12,573 nucleotides of DNA from Spirochaetia bacterium (GCA_025997675.1 BNUX01000085.1:1-12573); one strand, 5' to 3'. Positions 4,185 to 12,329 are shown, counted from the stretch's first letter. The notes: generated from the sequence alone by a model not told the origin. A program made the numbers and translations.

Positions 4185-4415
4185 ATGGCAAAGAAGGGTA
4201 AGGTCGTTATTGACCATGAATTGTGTAAGGGGTGTTTGTTGTGTATCCGGGCCTGTCCGGTACAGGTTCTGGAAAAGGATAACCGGCTCAATGTGCAGGG
4301 GAGCTACCCCTCATTTCCGGCGCACCCGGAAAAATGTATCGCCTGCGGAAACTGTTTTGAAGTTTGCCCCGACGTATGTATCGGGATATATGAGGCAGAG
4401 GGGGTGTCGGCATGA
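4185..4415 (+). CDS. korD: 2-oxoacid:ferredoxin oxidoreductase, delta (2[4Fe-4S]) subunit
   Basis: The electron-transfer subunit, 76 aa, the usual size. Two complete 4Fe-4S motifs: C14-x2-C17-x2-C20-x3-C24-P and C51-x2-C54-x2-C57-x3-C61-P. It passes electrons from the thiamine-diphosphate site in the beta subunit to free ferredoxin. Start ATG4185 has GAGGAGG 5 nt upstream. First gene of a four-gene operon; its stop overlaps the alpha subunit start (4412-4415). Named Kor by operon layout (delta-alpha-beta-gamma); the 2-oxoisovalerate enzyme (Vor) has the same layout and sequence alone does not settle the substrate. Confidence 0.88.
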   Translation: MAKKGKVVIDHELCKGCLLCIRACPVQVLEKDNRLNVQGSYPSFPAHPEKCIACGNCFEVCPDVCIGIYEAEGVSA

Positions 4416-5524
4416 ATAGCGAAGGTATCCAGTTGATGAAGGGCAATGAAGCCATCGGCGAGGCGGCGATGCGGGCGGGGTGTACCTGTTATTTCGGCTA
4501 CCCCATTACCCCTCAAAATGAGATTACCGCCTATATGGCAAAGAATATGCTGGAGCGGAACCGGATTTTTATCCAGGCGGAAAGCGAAGTGGCGGCGATT
4601 AACATGGTATACGGCGCTTCCACCGCCGGGGCCCGGTCCATGACCAGTTCATCCAGCCCCGGTATCAGCCTGAAGCAGGAGGGCATGTCCTACGCCGCCG
4701 GCGCGGATATCCCCCTGGTGCTGGTCAACGTGGTCCGGGGCGGTCCCGGCCTGGGTTCCATAGCCCCTTCCCAGGGTGATTACTTCCAGTCCACCCGGGG
4801 CGGCGGTCACGGCGATTACTACAGCATTGTCCTGGCCCCCAAAAGCGTCCAGGAATGTGCGGACCTGACCTATCTGGCCTTCGACTTGGCGGACAAATAC
4901 CGTATGCCCGTGATAGTCCTGGCGGACGGCATGATCGGCCAAATGATGGAGGGGGTGGTTCTGCCCCCGGAGCGGCCCCTCCACAGCCTCCCCAAACGGG
5001 ACTGGACGGTGGGGCATCTGCCGGAACGAACGGGGAAGGCCGGGGGCCCGGCGGTGCATATCACGTCCCTCGCTCTGGACCCGCCGGTACTGGAAGCGCG
5101 GACCAGGAAGCGCTTTGCCCGCTACGAAGAGATAAAGGCCAGGGAGATCCGTTTTGAAGCGGTGGGTTACGATACCGGAACGCCGGATCTGACCATGGTC
5201 GCCTACGGAACCTCCGCCCGGGTTGCCCTGGGGGCAAGGAAACTTGCCGAAAAGGCAGGGATCACGCTGGGGATTTTCCGGCCCATTTCCCTCTGGCCCT
5301 TCCCCTACAAAGCCCTGGCAAAGATTGCCGAATCGGGGCGCCCCCTGCTCACCGTGGAGATGAGCGAGGGCCAGTTGGTGGAGGATGTGAAGCTTTCGGT
5401 CTATGAGGCGGACCCGTCAAAGCCTCGTGCGCCGGTGCATCTGCTGGGGCATTCCGGTGGGGTCATCCCCTCGGAGGAAGAGGTCTTTGCGGAAGTGAAA
5501 CGCATACTGGGGGTAAAATCATGA
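4412..5524 (+). CDS. korA: 2-oxoacid:ferredoxin oxidoreductase, alpha subunit (KorA/VorB type)
   Basis: The 370-aa alpha subunit of the CoA-acylating, ferredoxin-reducing 2-oxoacid oxidoreductase. It opens QLMKGNEAIGEAAMRAGC and has GYPITP at 29-34, the domain-I signature that frames the thiamine diphosphate and substrate pocket. Further on come SSSSPGISLKQEG and VRGGPGLGSIAPSQGDY, highly characteristic of the VorB/KorA group. The C-terminal part is the domain-II transketolase-like fold (YGTSARVALGARKLAEKAG, IFRPISLWPFP). The start motif MKGNEAI and the VRGGPG block point to the group usually annotated VorB (2-oxoisovalerate), but 2-oxoglutarate or mixed use is possible. Translationally coupled at both ends by 4-bp overlaps. 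Confidence 0.9.
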   Translation: MNSEGIQLMKGNEAIGEAAMRAGCTCYFGYPITPQNEITAYMAKNMLERNRIFIQAESEVAAINMVYGASTAGARSMTSSSSPGISLKQEGMSYAAGADIPLVLVNVVRGGPGLGSIAPSQGDYFQSTRGGGHGDYYSIVLAPKSVQECADLTYLAFDLADKYRMPVIVLADGMIGQMMEGVVLPPERPLHSLPKRDWTVGHLPERTGKAGGPAVHITSLALDPPVLEARTRKRFARYEEIKAREIRFEAVGYDTGTPDLTMVAYGTSARVALGARKLAEKAGITLGIFRPISLWPFPYKALAKIAESGRPLLTVEMSEGQLVEDVKLSVYEADPSKPRAPVHLLGHSGGVIPSEEEVFAEVKRILGVKS

Positions 5525-6285
5525 AACAGCTCTACGGACATCCTAAAAGTTTATGCAACGTATCTACAAAATATTGCGCCGGCTGCGGCCACGGGGTAAT
5601 CACCCGGATCATCACGGAACTGGTGGACGAGATGGGGCTGCGGGACCGGGCCATCATCACCAACCCCGTGGGCTGCGCTATCTGGGCGGACCTCTACTTC
5701 GACTTTGACACCGTACAGCCCCCCCACGGGCGTACCCCTGCGGCGGCCACGGGGATCAAGCGGGTATTGCCGGACCACCTGGTAATCTGTTACCAGGGGG
5801 ACGGGGACATGGCCGCCATCGGCACCGCGGAGATGATCCACGCCGCCAACCGGGGGGAAAAGTTCACCACCATCTTTGTGAACAACGCCATCTACGGCAT
5901 GACCGGCGGCCAGATGGCCCCCACCACCCTGATAGGCCAGAAGGCAACCACCGCCCCCCTGGGCCGTGACCCGGATGCGGCGGGCATGGGCTACCCCATA
6001 AGGGTGTCGGAACTGTTAGCCCAGCTTGAGGGGACCCGTTACATAGCCCGGAGCGCGGTGAACACCCCCGCCAACACCCGGAAGACCAAACAGTACATCC
6101 GGAAGGCCCTGGAAGCCCAGATGGCCGGTGTGGGCTTCACCATGGTAGAGGTCCTCTCCCCCTGTCCCACCAACTGGGGCATGGAACCGGTCCAGGCAAT
6201 GGAATGGCTGGAGGAAAACATGGTCCCCGCATACCCCCTGGGTGAAATCAAGAACACCCTTGACTCCAAAGGAGGCGCCAAATGA
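5521..6285 (+). CDS. korB: 2-oxoacid:ferredoxin oxidoreductase, beta (thiamine diphosphate) subunit
   Basis: The catalytic thiamine-diphosphate subunit, 254 aa. STKYCAGCGHG with C19 and C22 opens the domain, as in KorB/VorA. The ThDP motif is complete: GDGD at 93-96 and VNN at 120-122, followed by AIYGMTGGQ. PHGRTPAAATGIK (68-80) is the conserved substrate-side loop. The C-terminal part includes VEVLSPCPTNWGM, the cysteine-containing block typical of the family. Coupled to the alpha (5521-5524) and gamma (6282-6285) genes by ATGA overlaps, implying matched synthesis of the subunits. Confidence 0.92.
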   Translation: MKQLYGHPKSLCNVSTKYCAGCGHGVITRIITELVDEMGLRDRAIITNPVGCAIWADLYFDFDTVQPPHGRTPAAATGIKRVLPDHLVICYQGDGDMAAIGTAEMIHAANRGEKFTTIFVNNAIYGMTGGQMAPTTLIGQKATTAPLGRDPDAAGMGYPIRVSELLAQLEGTRYIARSAVNTPANTRKTKQYIRKALEAQMAGVGFTMVEVLSPCPTNWGMEPVQAMEWLEENMVPAYPLGEIKNTLDSKGGAK

Positions 6286-6818
6286 CGGAAAAATCCTTAT
6301 TCGCCGGGTTCGGCGGCCAGGGAATCATCTCCCTGGGACAAATCTGGGTGTATTGCGCTATGAAGGAAGGGAAAAACGTCACCTTCTTCCCCTTTTACGG
6401 CGCTGAAAAACGGGGCGGCATAGCCCGTGCGGGGGTAATCGTTTCGGATGAGGAGATCGCCAGCCCTCTGGTTACCACCCCCGATTCGGCCCTGGTAATG
6501 AACGGCGAATCCCTCTCCCTGTGTGAGGAGATTCTCAAACCCGGTGGGCTTCTGGTGATCAACTCAAGCATGGTCAAGGATGCCCCCAAACGGAGCGGCC
6601 TCAAGGTGGTTACGGTTGAGGCATCCGGTATTGCAGAGAAAATTGGGAACGGCCGTATCGCCAATATGGTTGCCCTGGGCGCTATGGCGAAGCTCACCGG
6701 GGCGCTTTCCCTCTGGGAGATAGAGTCCATCCTGAAAAACTTCTTCGGAGAGGATAAGCACAAGTTTGTACCCATGAACGTAGAGGCTATACGGGCGGGC
6801 TTTGAAGCGGTATCGTAA
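6282..6818 (+). CDS. korC: 2-oxoacid:ferredoxin oxidoreductase, gamma subunit
   Basis: The 178-aa gamma subunit (POR/KOR catalytic domain III family). It begins with the diagnostic FAGFGGQGIIS (7-17), followed by FPFYGAEKRGGIARAGVIVS, the 'GxExRGG' motif of this family, then SDEEIASPLV and PGGLLVINSS. It completes a delta-alpha-beta-gamma set, so the operon can form the whole enzyme. It is the last gene; the next gene converges from the other strand 5 bp after its stop, and I see no strong terminator in between. Confidence 0.9.
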   Translation: MTEKSLFAGFGGQGIISLGQIWVYCAMKEGKNVTFFPFYGAEKRGGIARAGVIVSDEEIASPLVTTPDSALVMNGESLSLCEEILKPGGLLVINSSMVKDAPKRSGLKVVTVEASGIAEKIGNGRIANMVALGAMAKLTGALSLWEIESILKNFFGEDKHKFVPMNVEAIRAGFEAVS

Positions 6819-6823
6819 GGGAC

Positions 6824-7138
6824 CTACCGGTTCCCTGCATACCGTTCCATATCCACCGTGCCGCCCCTGCTCACCTTCACCCCCTCGGAGCGGAGCAGGC
6901 TGATTTGCAGTTCCCGCCCGTTTCCTGCCCCCAGGGCGATGCGCCCGTCGGCTTTGATGATCCGGTGCCAGGGAAGGTTTTCCGCCTCCCCCAGGGAATG
7001 GAGTATCCGGGCAACCTGCCGGGCGCCATTGGGCAGCCCCGCCGCATAGGCTATGTCCCGGTAAGAGGAAACCCGGCCCGCCGGTACCGCCCTAATGGCT
7101 TCCAGGATACGCAGGGTGGATTCATGGAACTCTTTCAT
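6824..7138 (-). CDS. Alkyltransferase-like (ATL) DNA-binding protein, MGMT-related
   Basis: A 104-aa single-domain protein of the O6-alkylguanine-DNA alkyltransferase-like family. The DNA-binding half is intact: PAGRVSSYRDIAYAAG (Tyr26 is the base-flipping position), then GARQVARIL with R40 in the arginine-finger position. The active-site motif is PWHR (56-59), not PCHR, so Trp replaces the alkyl-accepting Cys. As in other ATLs it cannot transfer alkyl groups; known members bind alkylguanine and hand it to nucleotide-excision repair. Start: ATG7138 fits the family N-terminus; ATG7147, three codons earlier, is equally possible, and neither has a strong site. Convergent with the gamma subunit gene, divergent from the GerMN gene. 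Confidence 0.88.
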   Translation of the reverse strand: MKEFHESTLRILEAIRAVPAGRVSSYRDIAYAAGLPNGARQVARILHSLGEAENLPWHRIIKADGRIALGAGNGRELQISLLRSEGVKVSRGGTVDMERYAGNR

Positions 7139-7159
7139 TGTGTCCATTCTATCGTATTG

Positions 7160-7188
7160 TTGACCCCGGGGGCAATTTCTTCTATTAT
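7160..7188 (+). promoter_or_regulatory. Promoter of the GerMN gene, apparently leaderless
   Basis: TTGACC (7160-7165), 17-bp spacer, TATTAT (7183-7188). The expected start point, 6-7 nt after the -10 box, is the A of ATG7195. There is no Shine-Dalgarno sequence before that ATG. Confidence 0.55.
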
Positions 7189-7194
7189 AACGGT

Positions 7195-8052
7195 ATGGCA
7201 GCCCGCAAGCCCGTAAAAGATAACTTCCCTCCGATGCCGCCGCAAATGCCGCCAAATATGCCGCCGTATGTGCGGAAGCCGAAGAAACCGATGGGATTTC
7301 TTTTCTGGACCTTTTTTTTCGTGGTGATTTTCAGCCTTTTTTTCGTGTCCGCTCCGCGTATCCGGACCACCCTTGAAAATACGGGGCTTCTGGATCGCCT
7401 TTCCAAAAAAAACGAAACCCTACCACCCCCCGGTACATCTCCGACAGCTCCCCCGGTGCAGCCGCCTATATCCCCCGCCGCTGAGAACCCCGCTTCGGAG
7501 GCGCCCGCTTCGGAGAAGCCAGCTTCGGAGAAGCCAGCTTCCCCGGTTGATGTGCCGCCGGAAGCCCCCCAGACACCTCTGGTCACGGAAACCAAACCTG
7601 CGTCCCAGCCCGTAAAGCCCCCCACCACGGGGAAAAGCCAGGAACGTGCGTTCTACTTTATACGGGTTGACGGGGATGGGGCCATCCTCCGTACCCCGGT
7701 TACCCGAGCCGTGGCCGTATCTGCTTCCCCCCTGGTGGATACCCTTCGCCTGCTGCTCCAGGGTCCCACACCGGAGGAACAGGACCGGGGCCTTATCACC
7801 CTGATTCCTTCGGGCGCCAAATTGCTCAGCGCCCAGGTCCGGGGCTCCACCGCCTATATTAGTTTTAGTGAGGAGTTTCAGTTTAACCGTTATGGGATGG
7901 AGGGTTATGTAGGCCAGATGCGGCAGATCATCTGGACCGTCACGGAGTTTCCCAACATTGCCGATGTGCAGATCCTCATAGAGGGCCGCATTATTGAGTA
8001 CCTCGGGGAACAGATCAAGATTGGAAGCCCCCTGGGCAGGAATTCTTTTTAA
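7195..8052 (+). CDS. Membrane-anchored GerMN-domain protein
   Basis: A 285-aa envelope protein: a cytoplasmic proline/methionine-rich start (1-32), one membrane helix (about 33-53, MGFLFWTFFFVVIFSLFFV), a proline/alanine/serine-rich linker (about 75-145), and a C-terminal GerMN domain (about 178-268: PLVDTLRLLLQGPTPEEQ, ITLIPSGAKLLSAQV, TAYISFSEEF, QMRQIIWTVTEFPNIADVQI). GerMN domains occur in spore germination protein GerM and in envelope proteins of non-sporulators; the role here is unknown, probably cell-wall or periplasmic. ATG7195 is preferred over the in-frame ATG7138 because the promoter ends at 7188 and the earlier start would overlap the ATL gene. The stop overlaps the converging ymdB stop by 3 bp. 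Confidence 0.8.
   Translation: MAARKPVKDNFPPMPPQMPPNMPPYVRKPKKPMGFLFWTFFFVVIFSLFFVSAPRIRTTLENTGLLDRLSKKNETLPPPGTSPTAPPVQPPISPAAENPASEAPASEKPASEKPASPVDVPPEAPQTPLVTETKPASQPVKPPTTGKSQERAFYFIRVDGDGAILRTPVTRAVAVSASPLVDTLRLLLQGPTPEEQDRGLITLIPSGAKLLSAQVRGSTAYISFSEEFQFNRYGMEGYVGQMRQIIWTVTEFPNIADVQILIEGRIIEYLGEQIKIGSPLGRNSF
7492..7536 (+). repeat. 15-bp tandem repeat in the GerMN linker
   Basis: Three units beginning GCTTCGGAG: 7492-7506 (GCGCCC ending), 7507-7521 and 7522-7536 (identical, AAGCCA ending), plus a partial fourth. It encodes ASEAP-ASEKP-ASEKP-AS. Being in-frame, gain or loss of units would change linker length without breaking the gene. Confidence 0.8.
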
Positions 8053-8906
8053 GAAACACGCAGCCTTCGTATGGAAACCGCCTTTCCTGTTTCCCGGTCA
8101 ATCTCTACCAGTATCCCCTGGAGTTCCGACGGCTGTGCGGGTGTTGGGACGGCGCAGGTCATGCGGTACAGCACCTGGGTCCGGGCCCGGTCCTGGCACA
8201 CTGCGGCGTCCATGCCGATAACCCCGCCGGACACGCCGGTCATCCCCAGGTCGGTGATATAGGCGGTACCCCGGGGCAATACCCGCTCATCTGCGGTCTG
8301 CACATGGGTATGGGTGCCCGCCACCACGGCAGCTCTGCCGTCCAGGTAAAAGCCAAGGGCTTCCTTTTCCCTGGTGGATTCCGCGTGAAAATCAACCAGC
8401 ACAATAGCCCCGGTTTCTTTCAGAAGGTCAGGAATGGTACCTTCGGTGTCCAACAGGGGATGGATTTCGGTAGCCTGTGCGCCCAGGGTTTCAACACAGG
8501 AAAAGGCCCTAAAGGGGCAGTCGATAGGGGTCATCAGTTCCCGGCCCTGAAGGTTAATCACCACCCAGGGGACGTTATTTTTTTGGATTAGTTTCCAGCC
8601 ACGGCCTACGGGCTTCCCGGGATAATTCGCCGGCCGCAGGATCCGCTCTCCGCCTTCCGCGTCCAGGACGGGCCAGAATTCCCGCTTTTCCCAGACATGG
8701 TTCCCCGTGGTGATAATATCCGCCCCGGCATTGAGGATACGCGTCTTGTCAGTTTCGGTGATGCCGAAACCGGCGGCGGCGTTCTCCCCGTTCACCACCA
8801 CAAAGTCCGCCCCCTCATCGCGGATAAGAGAGGGGAGCAGTTTTTCCAGAACAGCCAGCCCCGGCTCCCCCACCACATCCCCAATCATGATAAGCTTTAA
8901 TACCAT
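8049..8906 (-). CDS. ymdB: YmdB-family metallophosphoesterase / 2',3'-cyclic nucleotide phosphodiesterase
   Basis: A 285-aa calcineurin-like metallophosphoesterase of the TIGR00282/YmdB family. Metal ligands visible: D10 (MIGDVVG), E41 and N42 (VNGENAAAG), N69-H70 (TGNHVW), His in VDFHAESTREK, and the GTHTHVQTAD histidines. ITDLGMTGVSGGVIGMD is the conserved C-terminal block. In Bacillus subtilis, YmdB hydrolyses 2',3'-cAMP and is encoded beside rny, affecting biofilm decisions. Here it is the last gene of an rny operon with one gene in between. ATG8906 shares a base with the upstream stop (TAATG), indicating translational coupling. Confidence 0.9.
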   Translation of the reverse strand: MVLKLIMIGDVVGEPGLAVLEKLLPSLIRDEGADFVVVNGENAAAGFGITETDKTRILNAGADIITTGNHVWEKREFWPVLDAEGGERILRPANYPGKPVGRGWKLIQKNNVPWVVINLQGRELMTPIDCPFRAFSCVETLGAQATEIHPLLDTEGTIPDLLKETGAIVLVDFHAESTREKEALGFYLDGRAAVVAGTHTHVQTADERVLPRGTAYITDLGMTGVSGGVIGMDAAVCQDRARTQVLYRMTCAVPTPAQPSELQGILVEIDRETGKAVSIRRLRVS

Positions 8907-10462
8907 TAGTGTTCCGCCTCCGCCTCGGTCTCTGCCTCTTCGTCCGAATCCTGCACAACGAGGTGCAGCAGGTGCAGCATTTCCTCCAGTCGTTTGTGCA
9001 TCCTGTCGATCCGGCCTTCCAGGTCCCCATTGGAAAAGGTCTCCAACTCCCCCCAGTTCAGGATAATCAGGGAAATAGGCCGCCGGTAATCCTCAAGGAT
9101 GTCCTTGAGGGTGTCCTCTATTACAGAAAGATTGAAGATTGCATCGGTGATGATAAGCCGCGCGTCGTTGTTCAGGTGATCAAGGGTAGCATTGATATTC
9201 CGTATCTGGCTTTTGCTGTGCTCCGCCTTGGTGAGCGCCCTTTCCAGCTTAGGGCCATAGGCGCCGTGGTCCGAGAGGGAATCGTCCAGGGCCTTAATCA
9301 TATCGGGGATGCTTACCAGCAGCCGCACCGCATCCGATAGGGGACGGAATAGGGTGGGGGATATCCATTGCCCCCGGATTAGGATAAGGTCAGAAAGAAA
9401 TTGTACCTGCGGGCCTTCATCCAACAGAAAAACCTGTAAATAATTGAGCCCCCGGGCAAAGGTAAATCCGTTAAAATTGCGCTTTTTGTACTGCTCATTG
9501 TTTTTATCGTTATAATGGGCCAGCCGATCCGTAGTGATGTCACCAAAAAACCGCTTGGCGTACCCGACAACCCGGGCATCCTGTTTAGCGGTGGTGATCC
9601 GGGTAAGGATTTCAAATATTTCATGCCTGATAGTTTCCAGGTACTCCCCGGTAATATGCTCCCTGGTTAGGCGGGGATCCCATCCCCAGTCCGGGTCCCT
9701 GGTAATAATCCGGACCAGTATCTCCAGAATCCCGGCGCGTTTCACCTCCTGTATTTCGGCCAGTATCTTATCCCAGAGTTTGGGATTAACCACGTCCGCC
9801 CCTTTGAAGTTCTTCAGCACCCTCAGGGCGGCGTCCCAATCCCGGTCCATATCAAGGCCGGCGCTTAGTTCCAGAAAATCCTTAATATCGTCGGAAACCG
9901 CCGCTCCCTGGATAGCAACGAACAGGGGGTTGACGTTGAGGGTTCGCTCGCTTAACTGGCTGTCGAATTTTCGGAGGAGGAAATAAAAGTCGTAGGCTAC
10001 AAACTTTGCCATGCCAAGGATCAGGGTATAACATCCATCAATGGCATTTACCCGCTCGGGATCAAAGCCCTCCGCCAGACAATCGAATTCATCCTGCATC
10101 TCATGGGCAAGGGAGGCGGAGGGCGTGTTCTGTGCCCTTAGTTCAATGTTTGCAGGTGTTAGCCGCTCCAGTATAGCCAGCTGTGTCTCATCCAGAAATG
10201 CATGGATAGTGTAAAGCTTTAACCGGTTTGATTGGGCCGCATTCCGGAGCACCGCTTGAGCCGGGGAAACAACCTTATAAATATCGAAAAAGAACCGGGC
10301 AAACTCGGGGCTTACCTCTTCGGTCTTTGTCCGGTAGAAGTTCCCGTATTTATTGGCCGCCAGCATCTTCGTCGTCCACTTCAGTACCCGCTTCCGCTCC
10401 CGTTCGGGATCGGGCCTCCCGGTAATGAAGGAGATAAGCCAACTGAAAAACGAAAACGCCAT
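8906..10462 (-). CDS. Spirochaete conserved hypothetical protein (DUF5312-like) in the rny operon
   Basis: A 518-aa protein that I take to be the spirochaete family DUF5312; this is from memory and not certain. It starts with a hydrophobic patch (MAFSFFSWLISFITG), followed by RPDPERERKRVLK, and is then a long, mostly helical soluble protein with many charged pairs and no catalytic motif that I recognise. It ends in an acidic tail (DSDEEAETEAEAEH). Start ATG10462 has a G-rich site (GGGGGG) upstream; an in-frame TTG at 10468 would lie on top of that site. It lies 21 bp after the rny stop and overlaps the ymdB start. This suggests a role linked to RNA turnover, but that is inference from position only. 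Confidence 0.7.
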   Translation of the reverse strand: MAFSFFSWLISFITGRPDPERERKRVLKWTTKMLAANKYGNFYRTKTEEVSPEFARFFFDIYKVVSPAQAVLRNAAQSNRLKLYTIHAFLDETQLAILERLTPANIELRAQNTPSASLAHEMQDEFDCLAEGFDPERVNAIDGCYTLILGMAKFVAYDFYFLLRKFDSQLSERTLNVNPLFVAIQGAAVSDDIKDFLELSAGLDMDRDWDAALRVLKNFKGADVVNPKLWDKILAEIQEVKRAGILEILVRIITRDPDWGWDPRLTREHITGEYLETIRHEIFEILTRITTAKQDARVVGYAKRFFGDITTDRLAHYNDKNNEQYKKRNFNGFTFARGLNYLQVFLLDEGPQVQFLSDLILIRGQWISPTLFRPLSDAVRLLVSIPDMIKALDDSLSDHGAYGPKLERALTKAEHSKSQIRNINATLDHLNNDARLIITDAIFNLSVIEDTLKDILEDYRRPISLIILNWGELETFSNGDLEGRIDRMHKRLEEMLHLLHLVVQDSDEEAETEAEAEH

Positions 10463-10483
10463 AGCCAACCCCCCGGCTGTTCC

Positions 10484-12013
10484 TTACCGTGCGTACTCGG
10501 TAATCCTGGTTTCCCGGATGATCGTTACCCTGATTCTCCCGGGATAGCGCAGGTCGTTCTCGATCTTCTTGGCAATCTGCTTAGCCAGATCCCGGGACTG
10601 CTCATCGTTCACCGCCTCGTTATTGACGATGATCCGCAGCTCCCGCCCCGCCTGTATGGCAAAGGCCTTATCCACCCCGGTAAAGCCCGTGGCGATATTC
10701 TCCAGGTTTTCCAGCCGCTTGGCGTAGTTGTCCAGGGTTTCCCTTCGGGCGCCGGGCCGTGCGGCGGAAATAGCGTCCGCTATCTGCACAAGTACCGATT
10801 CGATGCAGGAAGCCTCCATATCGTTGTGGTGACTCCCGATGGCGTTGATAATCCGGGGGTCCTCCCCCATCTTCCGGGCCATGTCCATGCCAATCTCCGC
10901 GTGGTTCAGATCCGAATCGCTTTCGATCCCCTTGCCGATATCGTGGAGCAGCGCCCCCCGTTTGGCCAGCTCCCGGTTTGCCCCCACCTCGGCGGCCAGA
11001 ATGCCCGCGATGATCGCCACTTCCTTAGAGTGGTAGAGCACATTCTGGCCGTAACTGGTACGGAAATAGAGCCGCCCCAGGGCGCGTATGGCCTCCTGGT
11101 TGATGTTGTGGATCCCCAGGTCGAAAAGCACCTTTTCGCCCTCTTCGAAGATCTTCTGGGAAATATCCTTGGTAACCTTGGTGACAATCTCCTCAATCCG
11201 GGCAGGATGGATACGCCCGTCCACGATGAGCCGTTCCATACTCACCTTGGCAATTTCCCGGCGCACCGGGTCAAAACAGGAGATAATCACCGCCTCCGGG
11301 GTATCGTCGATGATGATATCCACCCCGGTCATGGTTTCCAGGGTACGGATGTTCCGCCCCTCACGGCCGATGATACGGCCCTTCATTTCGTCATTGGGGA
11401 GGGTCACGGTGGTCACGGTCACCTCGCCGGTTATCTCCGTGGCCAGACGCTGGATGGTGGCAAGCAGCACATCCCGGGCCTTCTTTTCCGCGGAAAGGTT
11501 CGCCTCCTGCTCAATCTTGTTGATAAGGGCCTGGGCGTCATGCCGGGCCTCATTCTCCATATCCCGGATGATGAGGGTCTTCGCCTCCTCCACGGTGAGC
11601 CCCGAAATCCGCTCCAGTTCCGCCCGGTACCGCTCCTCTTCCTTCCCCAGAGCGTCATCCCGGGACTGCAGGGAACGTTCCCTATCCGCCAGAACCAGCT
11701 CGGTCTTCTCTATTTGGGCCGTTTTCTTATCTATGGCCTCTTCTTTCTGTAGGATACGTTTTTCGTACCGCTGCAATTCCCCCCTGCGTTCCCGGGTCTC
11801 CCTCTCCTGCTGGTTCCGATCACGGATAACTTGTTCTTTTGCCTCAAGAAGAATCTCCTTCTTTTTAGCGTCAGCTTCCTTTATCGCATCCTGTTTTATA
11901 CGTTCGGCGCGCTGCTCCGAAGCCGTAAGTTGAAATCTGGCGTAAAGCCATCGTATAGTCCAGCCTAAGGTCAACCCGGCAAGAGGGAGGATAATCCACA
12001 TGATCCACATCAT
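10484..12013 (-). CDS. rny: Ribonuclease Y (membrane-bound endoribonuclease)
   Basis: A 509-aa RNase Y, normal length. In order: N-terminal membrane anchor (about 3-24, IMWIILPLAGLTLGWTIRWL), long coiled coil (about 30-160, rich in K/E/R/Q), KH domain with GRIIGREGRN at 212-221, and HD domain with the metal pair H357-D358 (LLHDIGKG), preceded by H328 (NVLYHS) and followed by GSHHNDME. RNase Y starts mRNA decay in many bacteria lacking RNase E. ATG12013 has AGGGG (12023-12019) about 5 nt upstream; a second ATG follows directly. First gene of an operon with a DUF gene and ymdB, under a promoter at 12098-12071. Confidence 0.96.
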   Translation of the reverse strand: MMWIMWIILPLAGLTLGWTIRWLYARFQLTASEQRAERIKQDAIKEADAKKKEILLEAKEQVIRDRNQQERETRERRGELQRYEKRILQKEEAIDKKTAQIEKTELVLADRERSLQSRDDALGKEEERYRAELERISGLTVEEAKTLIIRDMENEARHDAQALINKIEQEANLSAEKKARDVLLATIQRLATEITGEVTVTTVTLPNDEMKGRIIGREGRNIRTLETMTGVDIIIDDTPEAVIISCFDPVRREIAKVSMERLIVDGRIHPARIEEIVTKVTKDISQKIFEEGEKVLFDLGIHNINQEAIRALGRLYFRTSYGQNVLYHSKEVAIIAGILAAEVGANRELAKRGALLHDIGKGIESDSDLNHAEIGMDMARKMGEDPRIINAIGSHHNDMEASCIESVLVQIADAISAARPGARRETLDNYAKRLENLENIATGFTGVDKAFAIQAGRELRIIVNNEAVNDEQSRDLAKQIAKKIENDLRYPGRIRVTIIRETRITEYAR

Positions 12014-12040
12014 GATACACCCCTTACCGATGAATATAAG

Positions 12041-12056
12041 AGAACCGCTAGGTTCT
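12041..12056 (-). promoter_or_regulatory. Hairpin in the rny 5' leader
   Basis: AGAACC (12041-12046), loop GCTA, GGTTCT (12051-12056): a perfect 6-bp stem with a tetraloop, 28 nt upstream of the rny start. It has no T run. It could be a processing or stability element. Confidence 0.35.
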
Positions 12057-12070
12057 ACAACATCGTTTAG

Positions 12071-12098
12071 GGTATAACAAGAAGGGGGGGATTGTCAA
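12071..12098 (-). promoter_or_regulatory. Promoter of the rny operon
   Basis: Minus strand TTGACA (12098-12093), 16-bp spacer containing a run of seven C, TATACC (12076-12071). It leaves a leader of about 50 nt before ATG12013. Confidence 0.6.
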
Positions 12099-12110
12099 TA
12101 CATAATAAGA

Positions 12111-12329
12111 TTACGCCGTGGCCGCTATCTCTTTTCGCACGAGTTCGCCGATGATGGCCCCTTCTGTGGTATGCTCGGCGGCAGCCTTGATACGGAGCCA
12201 GTCGGCGCAAAGATCATCCACCGTAACCATGCGGACGGGACACCGGGATTTGGCGGAGTATACATCAGGCGGGTTTCTCGTGATTTCTTCGTCAAGGGCA
12301 TCGTATTCGGCTTCGGTCAGTCTGGGCAT
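12111..12329 (-). CDS. Small antitoxin-like protein with a possible ribbon-helix-helix end
   Basis: A 72-aa protein with a clear start: GGAG 7-8 nt before ATG12329. The N-terminal half (MPRLTEAEYDALDEEITRNP) is an acidic helix plus proline-rich linker. The C-terminal half has RMVTVDDLCADWLRIKAAAE, then HTTEGAIIGELVRKEI, which looks like the strand-helix-turn-helix of a CopG/RHH-type domain. Similar short proteins are frequent in termite treponemes as antitoxin-like genes (memory, unverified). An 8-bp inverted repeat lies 19-40 bp upstream, and a possible toxin fragment ends 10 bp upstream. Not named further. Confidence 0.5.
   Translation of the reverse strand: MPRLTEAEYDALDEEITRNPPDVYSAKSRCPVRMVTVDDLCADWLRIKAAAEHTTEGAIIGELVRKEIAATA

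Noticed and set aside
7492..7536. CRISPR-like array
   Set aside because: The 15-bp units are contiguous, without spacers, in frame inside a coding linker.
10232..11752. Long + strand open frame (506 aa) opposite rny and the DUF gene
   Set aside because: It is antisense to RNase Y and the hypothetical gene, with a proline/glycine/histidine-rich translation and no ribosome site. A shadow of GC-rich codon bias.
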